Below, piece after piece: positions 1 to 9,351 of a DNA stretch of 64,000 nucleotides (positions are counted from its first letter, which is position 1; every line of letters begins with the position of its first letter). This stretch comes from an uncultured Pseudoflavonifractor sp. (GTDB lineage Bacteria; Bacillota; Clostridia; Oscillospirales; Oscillospiraceae): contig NZ_CALXGI010000001.1 in NCBI RefSeq assembly GCF_944387805.1, forward strand, positions 1 to 64,000, written 5' to 3'. The translations under genes and the position numbers were made by a program. The notes beneath the pieces were generated by a model. It saw nothing but the letters and a program-made list of their open reading frames with translations, was not told the origin of the DNA and did no database searches.

Positions 1-1045
1 GGACGAGAGCTACCGCTTCGGCCTCAACGCCTTCAAGGTGCTGGGCGGCTCCTTCGCCATGGCCCGGTACATCGCCAAGGAGATGGGCCGGGACGTGTCC
101 GACATGACCTATGACTATCTCACCAGCGAGGCCTTCCGCAAGGAGTTCGGCCAGGCCACCTTCTTCACCGCCACCGACGGCAACCACGGCCGGGGCGTGG
201 CCTGGGCCGCCAACAAGCTGGGCCAGAAGGCCGTGGTCCACATGCCCAAGGGCTCCAGCCAGTCCCGCTACGACAACATCGCCAAGGAGGGCGCCCAGGT
301 CACCATCGAGGACGTCAACTACGACGACTGTGTCCGCATGGCCGCCGCCGAGGCCGAGCAGACCGAGCACGGCGTCATCGTCCAGGACACCGCCTGGGAG
401 GGCTACGAGGAGATCCCCTCCTGGATTATGCAGGGCTACGGCACCATGGCCAGCGAGGCCGCCGAGCAGCTGCGCCAGTGCGAGGTGAACCGCCCCACCC
501 ATGTGTTCGTCCAGGCCGGCGTGGGGTCCCTGGCCGGCGCTGTGGTGGGCTACTTCACCAACCTCTACCCCAATAACCCGCCCAAGTTCGTGGTCATGGA
601 GGCCGCTGCCGCCGACTGCCTGTACAGGGGCGCGGTGGCCGGGGACGGCTCTCCCCGCATCGTCACCGGCGACCTCCAGACCATTATGGCCGGTCTGGCC
701 TGCGGCGAGCCCAACACCCTGTCCTGGGACATCCTGCGCAACCACGTCACCGCCTTCGTCTCCTGCCCCGACTGGGTGTCCGCCAAGGGCATGCGGATGC
801 TGGGCGTGCCCGTGAAGGGCGACCCGGTGGTCATCTCCGGCGAGTCGGGCGCCGTGGGCATGGGCGTGCTGGACGCCATCATGTCCGACGACGCCTATAA
901 GGACCTCCGGGAGGCCCTGGAGCTGGACCGCTTCAGCCAGGTGCTCATGTTCTCCACCGAGGGCAACACCGACCCGCTGAAGTTCCGCCGGGTGATTTGG
1001 GACGGCGAGTACCCCACCACCGACTCTCCCCAGCGCGCATACTGA
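1..1045 (+). CDS. dpaL: Diaminopropionate ammonia-lyase (YgeX/DpaL), 5' truncated by window edge
   Basis: PLP-dependent fold-II enzyme that converts 2,3-diaminopropionate to pyruvate and two ammonia. The reading frame is open from base 2, so the true start lies upstream. About 347 residues are visible, against roughly 400 in E. coli YgeX. The family's PLP-lysine segment RFGLNAFK is at the very beginning (Lys codon 35-37), followed by the TDGNHGRG substrate/PLP loop and the glycine-rich phosphate-binding loop AGVGSLAG. It is followed in the same direction by ygeY, ygeW and carbamate kinase, the usual partners of ygeX in selenium/purine-linked clusters. Family assignment is secure; the physiological substrate in this organism is inferred from E. 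coli. Confidence 0.93.
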   Translation, partial: DESYRFGLNAFKVLGGSFAMARYIAKEMGRDVSDMTYDYLTSEAFRKEFGQATFFTATDGNHGRGVAWAANKLGQKAVVHMPKGSSQSRYDNIAKEGAQVTIEDVNYDDCVRMAAAEAEQTEHGVIVQDTAWEGYEEIPSWIMQGYGTMASEAAEQLRQCEVNRPTHVFVQAGVGSLAGAVVGYFTNLYPNNPPKFVVMEAAAADCLYRGAVAGDGSPRIVTGDLQTIMAGLACGEPNTLSWDILRNHVTAFVSCPDWVSAKGMRMLGVPVKGDPVVISGESGAVGMGVLDAIMSDDAYKDLREALELDRFSQVLMFSTEGNTDPLKFRRVIWDGEYPTTDSPQRAY

Positions 1046-1094
1046 GCAGAGAAAACGTTTGGGATGGAACACACTGAAATGGAGGACGAATACC

Positions 1095-2486
1095 ATGGAT
1101 TTTGAGCAGATCAAGAAGGTTTCCGAGAGCTACCGCGCCGACATGACCCGCTTCCTGCGGGAGATGATCTCCTACCCCAGCGAGAGCTGCGAGGAGAAGG
1201 AGGTCGTGGCCTGCATCAAGCGGGAGATGGAGAAGCTGGGCTACGACGAGGTGGAAGTGGACGGCCTGGGCAACGTCATCGGCTGGATGGGCCAGGGCGA
1301 CAAGATCATCGCCATCGACTCCCATATCGACACCGTGGGCATCGGCAACATCAACAACTGGACCCACGACCCCTACAAGGGCTATGAGGACGACGAGGTC
1401 ATCTACGGCCGCGGCGGCTCCGACCAGGAGGGCGGCATGGCCTCCGCTACCTACGGCGCCAAGATCATGAAGGACCTGGGCCTCATCCCCGAGGGCTACA
1501 AGATCATGGTCGTGGGCTCCGTTCAGGAGGAGGACTGCGACGGCATGTGCTGGCAGTACATCGTCAACAAGTTCTTCCCCGCCAAGGGCATCAAGAAGGA
1601 GCAGGTGGAGTTCGTTATCTCCACTGAGCCCACTGACGGCGGCATCTACCGCGGTCACCGCGGCCGCATGGAGATCCGTGTGGACGTGAAGGGCGTCTCC
1701 TGCCACGGCTCCGCCCCCGAGCGCGGCGACAACGCCATCTACAAGATGGCCGACATCCTTCAGGACGTCCGCGCCCTCAACGAGAACGACGACGCCGACG
1801 ACAAGGAAGTCAAGGGCCTCGTGAAGATGCTCAACCCCAAGTACAACCCCGAGCACTACGAGGACGCCCGTTTCCTGGGCCGCGGCACCTGCACCACCAG
1901 CCAGATCTTCTACACCTCTCCCAGCCGCTGCGCTGTGGCCGACTCCTGCTCCATCTCCATCGACCGCCGCATGACCGCCGGCGAGACCTGGGATTCCTGC
2001 CTGGATGAGATCCGGAACCTGCCCAACGTGAAGAAGTACGGCGACGACGTGAAGGTGTCCATGTACATGTACGACCGTCCCTCCTGGACCGGCGAGGTGT
2101 ACGAGACCGAGGCCTACTTCCCCACCTGGATCAACAAGGAGAACGCCGCCCACGTCCAGGCTCTGGTGGACGCCCACCACGCCCTGTTCGGCGAGGAGCG
2201 CATCGGGCCCGAGGGCGCCATGCACCTGCGTCACCGTCCTCTGATCGACAAGTGGACCTTCTCCACCAACGGCGTTGCCATCCAGGGCCGTTACGGTATC
2301 CCCTGCGTTGGCTTCGGCCCCGGTGCTGAGAGCCAGGCCCACGCCCCCAACGAGATCACCTGGAAGCAGGACCTGGTCACCTGCGCCGCCCTGTACGCCG
2401 CCGTGCCCGGCCTGTACAAGGAGGAGAACAAGACCGCCGATGTGTCCCAGTTCCGCGCCGGCAAGACCGATAATGACATTAAGTAA
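1095..2486 (+). CDS. ygeY: YgeY family M20-type metallohydrolase (selenium metabolism-linked)
   Basis: 463-residue M20/ArgE/DapE-type hydrolase. Dinuclear-metal motifs are in order: [10 protein letters not shown] (His and Asp), [10 protein letters not shown] (bridging Asp), SVQEEDCDG (catalytic Glu and metal Glu) and a C-terminal ESQAHAPNE histidine. The ATG at 1095 is chosen because GGAGG lies 10 bases upstream; an upstream in-frame ATG at 1059 has no comparable site. It sits 49 bases after dpaL and 80 before ygeW. The family is tied by gene neighbourhood to ygeX/ygeW and purine or selenium-dependent hydroxylase clusters. Its substrate is not established; a deacylase or amidohydrolase acting on a carbamoylated or acylated diamino acid is plausible. 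Confidence 0.9.
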   Translation: MDFEQIKKVSESYRADMTRFLREMISYPSESCEEKEVVACIKREMEKLGYDEVEVDGLGNVIGWMGQGDKIIAIDSHIDTVGIGNINNWTHDPYKGYEDDEVIYGRGGSDQEGGMASATYGAKIMKDLGLIPEGYKIMVVGSVQEEDCDGMCWQYIVNKFFPAKGIKKEQVEFVISTEPTDGGIYRGHRGRMEIRVDVKGVSCHGSAPERGDNAIYKMADILQDVRALNENDDADDKEVKGLVKMLNPKYNPEHYEDARFLGRGTCTTSQIFYTSPSRCAVADSCSISIDRRMTAGETWDSCLDEIRNLPNVKKYGDDVKVSMYMYDRPSWTGEVYETEAYFPTWINKENAAHVQALVDAHHALFGEERIGPEGAMHLRHRPLIDKWTFSTNGVAIQGRYGIPCVGFGPGAESQAHAPNEITWKQDLVTCAALYAAVPGLYKEENKTADVSQFRAGKTDNDIK

Positions 2487-2566
2487 GAACCGCTGAGCAA
2501 AGCGTAACATACAGAAGCGCTGAACCCACCAAAACAATTTAAATATTTGAAAAGGAGTCGATCCAC

Positions 2567-3766
2567 ATGGACGCCAAACTGCAGGCCTATATTGACAAGC
2601 TGAACGCGCTGAACTTCAAGGAGATGTACGAGGGCGACTTCTTCCTGACCTGGGAGAAGACCGACGACGAGCTGGAGGCCGTGTTCACCGTGGCCGACGC
2701 CCTGCGCTACATGCGTGAGAACAACATCTCCACCAAGATCTTCGAGTCCGGCCTGGGCATCTCCCTGTTCCGCGACAACTCCACCCGTACCCGCTTCTCC
2801 TTCGCCTCCGCCTGCAACCTGCTGGGCCTGGAGGTCCAGGACCTGGACGAGGGCAAGAGCCAGATCGCTCACGGCGAGACCGTCCGTGAGACTGCCAACA
2901 TGATCTCCTTCATGGCCGACGTCATCGGCATCCGTGACGATATGTACATCGGCAAGGGCAACGCCTACATGCACGAGGTTGTGGACTCCGTCACCCAGGG
3001 CCACAAGGACGGCGTGCTGGAGCAGAAGCCCACTCTGGTCAACCTGCAGTGCGACATCGACCACCCCACCCAGTGCATGGCCGACATGCTGCACATCATC
3101 CACGAGTTCGGCGGCGTGGAGAACCTGAAGGGCAAGAAGGTCGCCATGACCTGGGCCTACTCCCCCAGCTACGGCAAGCCCCTCTCCGTGCCCCAGGGCG
3201 TCATCGGCCTGATGACCCGCTTCGGCATGGACGTTGTCCTGGCCCATCCCGAGGGCTATGAGGTCATGCCCGAGGTCGAGGAGGTCGCCAAGAAGAACGC
3301 CGAGAAGTCCGGCGGCACCTTCACCAAGACCAACTCCATGGCCGAGGCCTTCAAGGACGCCGACATCGTGTATCCCAAGAGCTGGGCTCCCTTTGCCGCT
3401 ATGGAGGAGCGCACCGACCTGTACGCCAAGGGCGACAGCGACGGCATCAAGGCTCTGGAGAAGCGCCTGCTGGCCCAGAACGCCGAGCACAAGGATTGGT
3501 GCTGCACCGAGGAGCTGATGAAGACCACCAAGGACGGCAAGGCTCTGTACCTGCACTGCCTGCCCGCCGACATCAACGGCGTCTCCTGCGTGGACGGCGA
3601 GGTCGAGGCCACCGTGTTCGACCGCTACCGTGACCCCCTGTACAAGGAGGCCTCCTACAAGCCCTACATCATCGCCGCCATGATCTTCCTGGCCAAGTGC
3701 AAGGATCCCCAGGCCGTCCTGAAGGCCCTGGAGGAGCGGGGCGCCAAGCGCCAGTTCAGCCTGTAA
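2567..3766 (+). CDS. ygeW: YgeW knotted carbamoyltransferase
   Basis: 399 residues, matching E. coli YgeW in length. It belongs to the aspartate/ornithine carbamoyltransferase superfamily. The carbamoyl-phosphate loop DNSTRTRFSF and the C-terminal HCLPADI motif are intact. A good AAAGGAG site precedes the ATG. Its position between ygeY and carbamate kinase suggests that it forms or phosphorolyses a carbamoyl compound, with the released carbamoyl phosphate used by the kinase. The natural carbamoyl acceptor of YgeW is not settled in the literature I know. A GC-rich double-hairpin region follows the stop codon. Confidence 0.92.
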   Translation: MDAKLQAYIDKLNALNFKEMYEGDFFLTWEKTDDELEAVFTVADALRYMRENNISTKIFESGLGISLFRDNSTRTRFSFASACNLLGLEVQDLDEGKSQIAHGETVRETANMISFMADVIGIRDDMYIGKGNAYMHEVVDSVTQGHKDGVLEQKPTLVNLQCDIDHPTQCMADMLHIIHEFGGVENLKGKKVAMTWAYSPSYGKPLSVPQGVIGLMTRFGMDVVLAHPEGYEVMPEVEEVAKKNAEKSGGTFTKTNSMAEAFKDADIVYPKSWAPFAAMEERTDLYAKGDSDGIKALEKRLLAQNAEHKDWCCTEELMKTTKDGKALYLHCLPADINGVSCVDGEVEATVFDRYRDPLYKEASYKPYIIAAMIFLAKCKDPQAVLKALEERGAKRQFSL

Positions 3767-3780
3767 GCAGTCCCATCCAT

Positions 3781-3823
3781 ACGGGCAGGGGCAGGGAGCC
3801 ACCCTCTCCCCCTGCCTCTGCCC
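3781..3823 (+). terminator. GC-rich imperfect hairpin after ygeW
   Basis: GGGCAGGGGCAGGGAG pairs with CTCTCCCCCTGCCTCTGCCC around a short loop, leaving small bulges. There is no U tract directly after it, so it may be an RNA-stability or pausing element rather than a terminator. Confidence 0.45.
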
Positions 3824-3826
3824 AGT

Positions 3827-3885
3827 CCCCGGCCCGCCCGCAGATACGGCACTCGGTATGTGCGGCCGGGCCGGGGTTTTCTTTC
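3827..3885 (+). terminator. Intrinsic terminator-like hairpin immediately before arcC
   Basis: CCCCGGCCCG (3827-3836) pairs with CGGGCCGGGG (3867-3876). The stem is extended inward by CCGCA/TGCGG and ATAC/GTAT, and TTTTCTTTC follows. It ends only about 6 bases before the arcC Shine-Dalgarno, so it could attenuate arcC relative to ygeW. Confidence 0.65.
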
Positions 3886-3902
3886 ACAGGAGGTAATATT
3901 TT

Positions 3903-4847
3903 ATGGATAAAAAACGCATTGTTATTGCGCTGGGCGGCAACGCCCTGGGCAGCAACCTGCCCGAGCAGATGATCGCTGTCAAGCAGACCTCCAAGGCCAT
4001 CGCCGACCTCATCGAGGAGGGCCATGAGGTGGTCATCGCCCACGGCAACGGCCCCCAGGTGGGTATGATCCAGGCCGCCATGACCGAGCTGACCCGCTCC
4101 AACCCGGAGAAGTACATTCCCTGTCCCCTGTCCGTGTGCGTGGCCATGAGCCAGGGCTACATCGGCTATGACCTCCAGAACGCCCTCCGTGAGGAGCTGC
4201 TGGACCGGGGCATCAACAAGGGCGTGGCCACCGTGCTGACCCAGGTGGAGGTAGACCCCGCCGACCCCGCCTTCAAGAATCCCACCAAGCCCATCGGCGC
4301 CTTCATGACCAAGGAAGAGGCCGACAAGATGGTGGCTGAGCGGGGCTATGACATCATTGAGGACGCCGGCCGCGGCTACCGCCGTGTGGTAGCCTCCCCC
4401 AAGCCCCAGGGCATCGTGGAGATTGACACCATCCAGGCACTGGTGGAATCCGACCACGTGGTGGTGGCCTGCGGCGGAGGCGGCATTCCTGTGTTCACCA
4501 CGCAGGGGCACCATCTGAAGGGCGCCGCCGCAGTCATCGACAAGGACTTCGCCTCCTGCGTCCTGGCCCAGCAGCTGGACGCCGACTGCCTCATCATCCT
4601 CACCGCCGTGGAGAAGGTGGCCATCAACTTCGGCAAGCCCGACCAGAAGTGGCTGGACTCCCTCACCCCCGACGAGGCCCGCAAGTACATGGACGAGGGC
4701 CACTTCGCCCCCGGCTCCATGCTGCCCAAGGTCCAGGCGGCGGTCCAGTTCGCCCAGTCCAAGGAGGGACGCACAGCCCTTATCACCCTGCTGGAGAAGG
4801 CCAAGGACGGCATTGCCGGCCGCACCGGCACCCGCATCCAGGCCTGA
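3903..4847 (+). CDS. arcC: Carbamate kinase
   Basis: 314-residue amino-acid-kinase-fold enzyme (ArcC/YqeA). It interconverts carbamoyl phosphate + ADP and carbamate + ATP. The N-terminal VIALGGNALG, the HGNGPQVG loop, ACGGGGIPV and the late KVQAAVQF segment are all typical. AGGAGGT lies 9 bases from the ATG. As the last gene of the dpaL-ygeY-ygeW block it gives the pathway a substrate-level phosphorylation step. A strong terminator-like hairpin sits just in front of it and two hairpins follow it, so its expression may be set separately from ygeW. Confidence 0.95.
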   Translation: MDKKRIVIALGGNALGSNLPEQMIAVKQTSKAIADLIEEGHEVVIAHGNGPQVGMIQAAMTELTRSNPEKYIPCPLSVCVAMSQGYIGYDLQNALREELLDRGINKGVATVLTQVEVDPADPAFKNPTKPIGAFMTKEEADKMVAERGYDIIEDAGRGYRRVVASPKPQGIVEIDTIQALVESDHVVVACGGGGIPVFTTQGHHLKGAAAVIDKDFASCVLAQQLDADCLIILTAVEKVAINFGKPDQKWLDSLTPDEARKYMDEGHFAPGSMLPKVQAAVQFAQSKEGRTALITLLEKAKDGIAGRTGTRIQA

Positions 4848-4866
4848 CGGCTTCGCCCTGTAATAA

Positions 4867-4900
4867 GCGCGCCCCCGCTGTTACGGCGGGGGCGCGCTCT
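4867..4900 (+). terminator. Hairpin downstream of arcC
   Basis: GCGCGCCCCCGC pairs with GCGGGGGCGCGC around a 7-base loop; only a weak T-rich tail (TCTCAT) follows. Confidence 0.6.
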
Positions 4901-4914
4901 CATACGGCCGAAAG

Positions 4915-4955
4915 TCAAAAAAGGAGGCGCGTCCAGCGGACGCGCCTCCTTTTGA
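4915..4955. terminator. Bidirectional terminator between arcC and rnfB
   Basis: AAAAGGAGGCGCGTCC/GGACGCGCCTCCTTTT with a 3-base loop and A/T tracts on both sides; it serves the convergent arcC (+) and rnf (-) transcripts. Confidence 0.88.
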
Positions 4956-4959
4956 CATA

Positions 4960-5760
4960 TTACAGCTTCTCGGTAAAGCTCATGCAGCCGGTGGGGCAGT
5001 TTTCCACACAGGTGCCGCAGCCGGTGCACTTCATGGGGTTGACCTGGGCCAGGCAGTGGTCCATGGTAATGGCCCCCTCGGGGCACACCTTGCTGCACTT
5101 GCCGCAGCCGATGCAGCCGGCCTTGCACACGTCCATAACGGCCTTGCCCCGGTTGTAGTTGGAGCAGCGGTCAAAGACCTTCTGCTTCTTGGGGAAGATA
5201 CCGATGACATGGTTGGGGCAGGTCTTTTCGCACAGGCCGCAGCCGATGCAGGCATCCCGGTCCACCACGGCCACTCCCTTTTCAATGCGGATAGCCTGCT
5301 GGGGACAGACGGAGACGCAGTCGCCGTTGCCCAGGCAGCCAAAGGCGCAGGCGCCGGCGCCGCCGAAGAGCAGCTTGGCGGCGGCGCAGCTGTGGACGCC
5401 CTCATAGTTCATGCGGGCCTGGGTCTTTTCGCAGGTGCCGCCGCAGCAGACCACGGCCACCCGCTCCTCCACGGAGCCGGCCTCCACGCCCAGCACACCG
5501 GCCACCTGAACGGCGCAGCCGGCGCCGCCGGGGACGCACAGGTTGGTGCGCTTCTCCTCGCCGGAGGCCAGAGCCTTGGCATAGCCGTCGCAGCCGGCAT
5601 AGCCGCAGGCGCCGCAGTTGGCGCCGGGCAGGCACTCACGGATGGCGGGGAACATGGGGTCTTCCTTCACCGCCATAACGGTGGACGCGATGACCAGCAT
5701 GACGGAGCAGATGATTGCGATGATAACAACCAGAATAACTGCAAACAGAATCGGATTCAT
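4960..5760 (-). CDS. rnfB: Rnf complex electron transport subunit RnfB
   Basis: 266-residue ferredoxin-like subunit of the ion-pumping ferredoxin:NAD+ oxidoreductase. It has an N-terminal membrane helix (about residues 3-30), then a Fe-S domain with CGACGYAGC. Clostridial-type ferredoxin modules follow, with GCLGNGDCVSVCP, CIGCGLCEKTCP, CIGCGKCSKVCP and CTGCGTCVENCP. It is the last gene of the rnfCDGEAB operon, 12 bases after rnfA, and ends against a bidirectional terminator. RnfB is the expected entry point for electrons from reduced ferredoxin. Confidence 0.96.
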   Translation of the reverse strand: MNPILFAVILVVIIAIICSVMLVIASTVMAVKEDPMFPAIRECLPGANCGACGYAGCDGYAKALASGEEKRTNLCVPGGAGCAVQVAGVLGVEAGSVEERVAVVCCGGTCEKTQARMNYEGVHSCAAAKLLFGGAGACAFGCLGNGDCVSVCPQQAIRIEKGVAVVDRDACIGCGLCEKTCPNHVIGIFPKKQKVFDRCSNYNRGKAVMDVCKAGCIGCGKCSKVCPEGAITMDHCLAQVNPMKCTGCGTCVENCPTGCMSFTEKL

Positions 5761-5772
5761 GCCGTCACCCCC

Positions 5773-6378
5773 TTAATTTCCAAACAGCGTCTCCACCACG
5801 CCGGCGAAGCCGTTGAAGGAGGCGGCCACGATAGCGGCGGAGACCAGAGTGATGGGCAGGCCCTTGAAGGAGTCGGGGGCGTCGCAGGTCTCGGTGCGCA
5901 TGCGGACGCCGGCGAAGATGACCATGGCCAGGAAGAAGCCCAGGCCGGAACCGAAGGAGTTGGCCATGGACTGGGCGAAGTTGTAGCCCTCGGTAATGTT
6001 CAGCACGGTGACGCCCAGCACGGCGCAGTTGGTGGTGATGAGGGGCAGGTAGATGCCCAGGGACTTATACAGGGCGGGAATGTACCGCTTCAGGATGATC
6101 TCCACCAGCTGCACCAGGGCGGCGATGACCAGGATGAACACGATGGTCTGGAGATAATCCATGTTGTTGGGGGTGAGCAGGAAGGTCTGAATAGGCCAGG
6201 TGACGGCAGTGGCCAGCAGCATGACGAAGATAACGGCGATGGACATACCGGTGGCCTGGTCCAGCTTTTTGGACACGCCCAGGAAGGGGCAGATGCCCAG
6301 GAAGCGCTGCAGCACGTAGTTGTTGACGAAGACAGCGCTCATGATGATAAAGAGGAGGTTTCCCCAATCCAGTTCCAT
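5773..6378 (-). CDS. rnfA: Rnf complex membrane subunit RnfA
   Basis: 201-residue polytopic membrane protein of the RnfA/NqrE family. The FVNNYVLQRFLG segment near the N-terminus and NCAVLGV in the middle are characteristic and include the cysteines that bind the membrane Fe-S cluster with RnfE. It starts 3 bases after the rnfE stop codon. Confidence 0.96.
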   Translation of the reverse strand: MELDWGNLLFIIMSAVFVNNYVLQRFLGICPFLGVSKKLDQATGMSIAVIFVMLLATAVTWPIQTFLLTPNNMDYLQTIVFILVIAALVQLVEIILKRYIPALYKSLGIYLPLITTNCAVLGVTVLNITEGYNFAQSMANSFGSGLGFFLAMVIFAGVRMRTETCDAPDSFKGLPITLVSAAIVAASFNGFAGVVETLFGN

Positions 6379-6381
6379 TCC

Positions 6382-7062
6382 TTAGGCCTCCTTTCCAATC
6401 TTACCGCACACAGCGGCGTTGGGACAGTTGCCGCAGCCGGTGGCGGCGTGCTTCACTTTCCCGTGGGTAATCCTGGCCACCAGGGCGATGAGGCAGCCGA
6501 ACACGAAGAAGCCGCCGGGCGTCTGGGTCAGGATAGGAATATTGTAGCTGGAGAAGAAGGGCACGGAGATGCCGGCGAAGGTACCGGAGCCCAGCACCTC
6601 GCGGATGGTGGACATGACCAGCAGGGTCAGGGTGAAGCCGATGCCCATGCCGATGCCGTCCAGGGCGGACTCGCCCACAGTGTGCTTGCTGGCGAACATC
6701 TCAGCCCGGCCCAGGATGATGCAGTTGACCACGATGAGGGGCAGGTACACGCCCAGGGCGTTGTACAGGTCCTGGAAGTAGGCCTGCACCAGCATCTGAA
6801 CCACGGACACGAAGCCGGCGATGACCACGATGTAGCAGGGGATACGGACGGAATCGGGGATGATCTTCCGCAGCAGGGAGATTAGAATGTTGGAGCAGAT
6901 CAGGACGATGGCAGCCGCAATGCCCATGCCGATGGCGGTGGACACCGAGGTGGTGGTGGCCAGGGTGGGGCAGGTGCCCAGCACCAGGACCAGAACGGGG
7001 TTCTCCTTGATGATGCCGTTGGTCAGAATGGAGAGCTTGGAAGGTGCGTTATTTGCTTTCAT
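6382..7062 (-). CDS. rnfE: Rnf complex membrane subunit RnfE
   Basis: 226-residue membrane protein of the RnfE/NqrD family. GIIKENPVLVLVLGTCPTLA near the start and VNCIILGRAE in the middle mark the family, each with a conserved Cys. The C-terminus has a Cys-rich tail (CGNCPNAAVC) as in several clostridial homologs. One base separates it from the rnfG stop. Confidence 0.96.
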   Translation of the reverse strand: MKANNAPSKLSILTNGIIKENPVLVLVLGTCPTLATTTSVSTAIGMGIAAAIVLICSNILISLLRKIIPDSVRIPCYIVVIAGFVSVVQMLVQAYFQDLYNALGVYLPLIVVNCIILGRAEMFASKHTVGESALDGIGMGIGFTLTLLVMSTIREVLGSGTFAGISVPFFSSYNIPILTQTPGGFFVFGCLIALVARITHGKVKHAATGCGNCPNAAVCGKIGKEA

Positions 7063-7063
7063 C

Positions 7064-8452
7064 TCAGCCCGCCTCCTTTACAGTCTGGAGATTGGCGATG
7101 GCCAGGTTGACAGCGTCCTTCACGGCAGAGGAGGAGATGGTGGAGCCGGAGATGCTGTCCACCTCGTCAGCGCTGGTCACGCCGGCAAACTGGCTGGTGA
7201 AGTCCTCCTCGCCGGCCAGGGTGCCCAGGCCGGGCGTCTCCTGGGAGCAGTCAGCCACAACGCCCAGAATGGTGTCGTCAGCGTCAAAGAGCACGGCAAC
7301 CTTGATCTCGGACATCATGCCCTGAGCGGCGCCGTATACCACAGTGCCCGCGTCGGACACCTTGCCGCCGGCCACATCGGTGAAGGATGCGCCGGGGTAG
7401 TACTGGGCCAGCACATCGTCGGTCAGGTTGGCGGGAGCCTCGGCAGCCCCGGCGGTCTCGCCGCCCTTGTCCGCGTCAGAGCCGCCGGTGGAGCCGCCGG
7501 TGACGGCATCAGCCGCCTTTACGGTCTCCAGATTGGCAATGGCGATGTCCACAGCGCCCTTGATGGCGTCGGAGGTGATGGTAGCGCCGGAGACGCTGTC
7601 CACCTCGCTGCCGCTGGAGACGCCGATAAAGCTGTCCATAAACTCGCCCTCACCCAGAGGCTGGCCATAGCCGGGGGTCTCGGAGGAGGTGTCAGCGATG
7701 GCGCCGATGATCTTGCCGTCGGCGTCAAAGAACACGGCCACGTTCACGGGGCCCATCATGCCGGTCTCGGAGGCGTACACCACGGTACCCGCGTCGGACA
7801 CCTTGCCGCCGGCCACGTCGGTGAAGGATGCGCCGGGGTAATACTGAGCCAGCACATCGTCGGTCAGGTTGGCAGGAGCCTCATACACCGTGGCCTCCAC
7901 GGTGCCGCCGGTGGCCAGGGTGTAGGCGTCAAAGGCGGCCTGGATGGCAGTTTTCATGCCGTTGGAGGACATGGTGGCGCCGCTGGTGGCCTGGATGCCG
8001 GAGGCGTCGGTCATACCGATGAGCTGCTGCTGGAAGGCAGAGCCGTCGTCAGTGACCACGGTGCCGATGCCCTGGCTTTCGCCGTGGCTGAGGACTTTGG
8101 TGCCGGTAATGGCGCCGCTGCTGTCCAGACCCACCATGACGGACATGTCGCCGCCGTAGCCCCGGCCAGTGGCGGTGACCACATAGCCCGCGCCGTTGCC
8201 GGCGACCTGAATCTCAGTGACGCCCTCGGGCAGCTCCACGTCGCTCATAACCTGGAAGTCGCTGCCTTCGGGGAGCACCACCTGGAGGGCGGCCTGGGCG
8301 GCTGCGGCCTCCTGGGCGGCGATAACGGGGGCGGTGAGCTGGTTGGTGACGGCCAGCGCCGCGGTGATGACAAGGCCGATGCAGGTCAGCACCACAATGG
8401 GAGCCAGGAGCTTCCAGACCTTGTTCTCCTCCTTGTTTGGCTTCTGAATCAT
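7064..8452 (-). CDS. rnfG: RnfG-like subunit with three tandem FMN-binding domains
   Basis: 462 residues; RnfG is normally about 200. One N-terminal membrane anchor (residues 15-36) is followed by three extracytoplasmic FMN-binding modules. Each ends in a flavinylation-type motif: SGAT at 157-160, SGAT at 288-291 and SGST at 435-438. The Thr is the residue to which ApbE attaches FMN in RnfG/NqrC. Residues 191-226 and 338-373 are identical, a repeat also visible in the DNA. The linker before the third module is rich in Gly, Ser, Asp and Ala. Start and stop overlap or abut rnfD (ATGA) and rnfE, and apbE is in the same operon. Confidence 0.93.
   Translation of the reverse strand: MIQKPNKEENKVWKLLAPIVVLTCIGLVITAALAVTNQLTAPVIAAQEAAAAQAALQVVLPEGSDFQVMSDVELPEGVTEIQVAGNGAGYVVTATGRGYGGDMSVMVGLDSSGAITGTKVLSHGESQGIGTVVTDDGSAFQQQLIGMTDASGIQATSGATMSSNGMKTAIQAAFDAYTLATGGTVEATVYEAPANLTDDVLAQYYPGASFTDVAGGKVSDAGTVVYASETGMMGPVNVAVFFDADGKIIGAIADTSSETPGYGQPLGEGEFMDSFIGVSSGSEVDSVSGATITSDAIKGAVDIAIANLETVKAADAVTGGSTGGSDADKGGETAGAAEAPANLTDDVLAQYYPGASFTDVAGGKVSDAGTVVYGAAQGMMSEIKVAVLFDADDTILGVVADCSQETPGLGTLAGEEDFTSQFAGVTSADEVDSISGSTISSSAVKDAVNLAIANLQTVKEAG
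7335..7441 (-). repeat. Direct repeat, copy 2 within rnfG
   Basis: About 107 bases nearly identical to 7776-7882, offset by 441 bases (147 codons). It encodes the identical 36-residue segment of the third FMN-binding module. The partner copy lies in the second module. Confidence 0.9.
7776..7882 (-). repeat. Direct repeat, copy 1 within rnfG
   Basis: Partner of 7335-7441. The few differences are mostly at third codon positions, which suggests a fairly recent in-frame duplication or ongoing gene conversion. Confidence 0.9.
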
Positions 8453-9351
8453 GCCTTTTCACCTCCAAACGCCTTGTGCTTGGTCAGCTTGTCAATGTGG
8501 GGCGTGAGAATGTTCATCAGCAGGATGGCGTAGCTGACGCCCTCGGGGGTAGCGCCCCAGAGGCGGACCATCATGGTCAGCAGGCCGCAGCCCACGCCGT
8601 AGATCAGCTTGCCCACATTGGTCATGGGGGAGGTGGTGTAGTCGGTAGCCATAAAGATGGCGCCCAGGAGCAGGCCGCCGCCCAGGAGCTGGATGGACAG
8701 GTCCTGCTGGGCGATCAGGGAGACAACAGCCACGGTGCCGATGTAAGCCACGGGGATATGCCAGGAGATGACCTTCCGCACCAGCAGGTAGATGCCGCCG
8801 ATGATGAGGGCCAGGGCGCAGGTCTCGCCCAGGGAGCCGGCGTGGTTGCCCAGGAACATGACGGCCAGGCCGGGGTTGGCGGCGCCGTCGGCCAGGGGAG
8901 TGGCGGTGGAAACACCGTCCAGACTGAAGGTGGTCATAGCGCCGTTGAAGCCGCAGATGAGCAGCACCACGCGGGCGGTGATGGCGGGGTTGGCGAAGTT
9001 CTGGCCGATGCCGCCGAAGAGCTGCTTGACCACCACGATGGCGATAACGCTGCCCAGGGCGGCAATCCACAGGGGGATGTCGTAGGGCAGGCAGAAGGAG
9101 AGCAGCACGCCGGTGACCACGGCGGACAGGTCCGTGATGGTGACGGGCCGTTTGACCGCCTTCTCAAAGATAAACTCGGAGAGCACCGCGGCGGCCACGC
9201 ACACAACGGTAACCAGCAGGGCGTCGATGCCAAAAATCACAATGGACGCAATGAACGCAGGAGCAAGGGCGATGAGCACGTCCCGCATGATAGACTGGGT
9301 GTCGTCCTTGGCCCAGATGTGGGGCGCGGGGGTTACGGAGAGCAGCTTCAC
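8449..9351 (-). CDS. rnfD: Rnf complex membrane subunit RnfD
   Basis: 300-residue RnfD/NqrB-type membrane protein. The GTG start (9351) is preferred: it overlaps the rnfC stop as GTGA and gives the expected N-terminus KLLSVTPAPHIW. A longer in-frame ATG at 9495 would only translate rnfC codons out of frame. The covalent FMN-site region DGVSTATPLA contains the STAT-type motif typical of RnfD. Its stop overlaps rnfG (ATGA), implying translational coupling. Confidence 0.95.
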   Translation of the reverse strand: MKLLSVTPAPHIWAKDDTQSIMRDVLIALAPAFIASIVIFGIDALLVTVVCVAAAVLSEFIFEKAVKRPVTITDLSAVVTGVLLSFCLPYDIPLWIAALGSVIAIVVVKQLFGGIGQNFANPAITARVVLLICGFNGAMTTFSLDGVSTATPLADGAANPGLAVMFLGNHAGSLGETCALALIIGGIYLLVRKVISWHIPVAYIGTVAVVSLIAQQDLSIQLLGGGLLLGAIFMATDYTTSPMTNVGKLIYGVGCGLLTMMVRLWGATPEGVSYAILLMNILTPHIDKLTKHKAFGGEKA

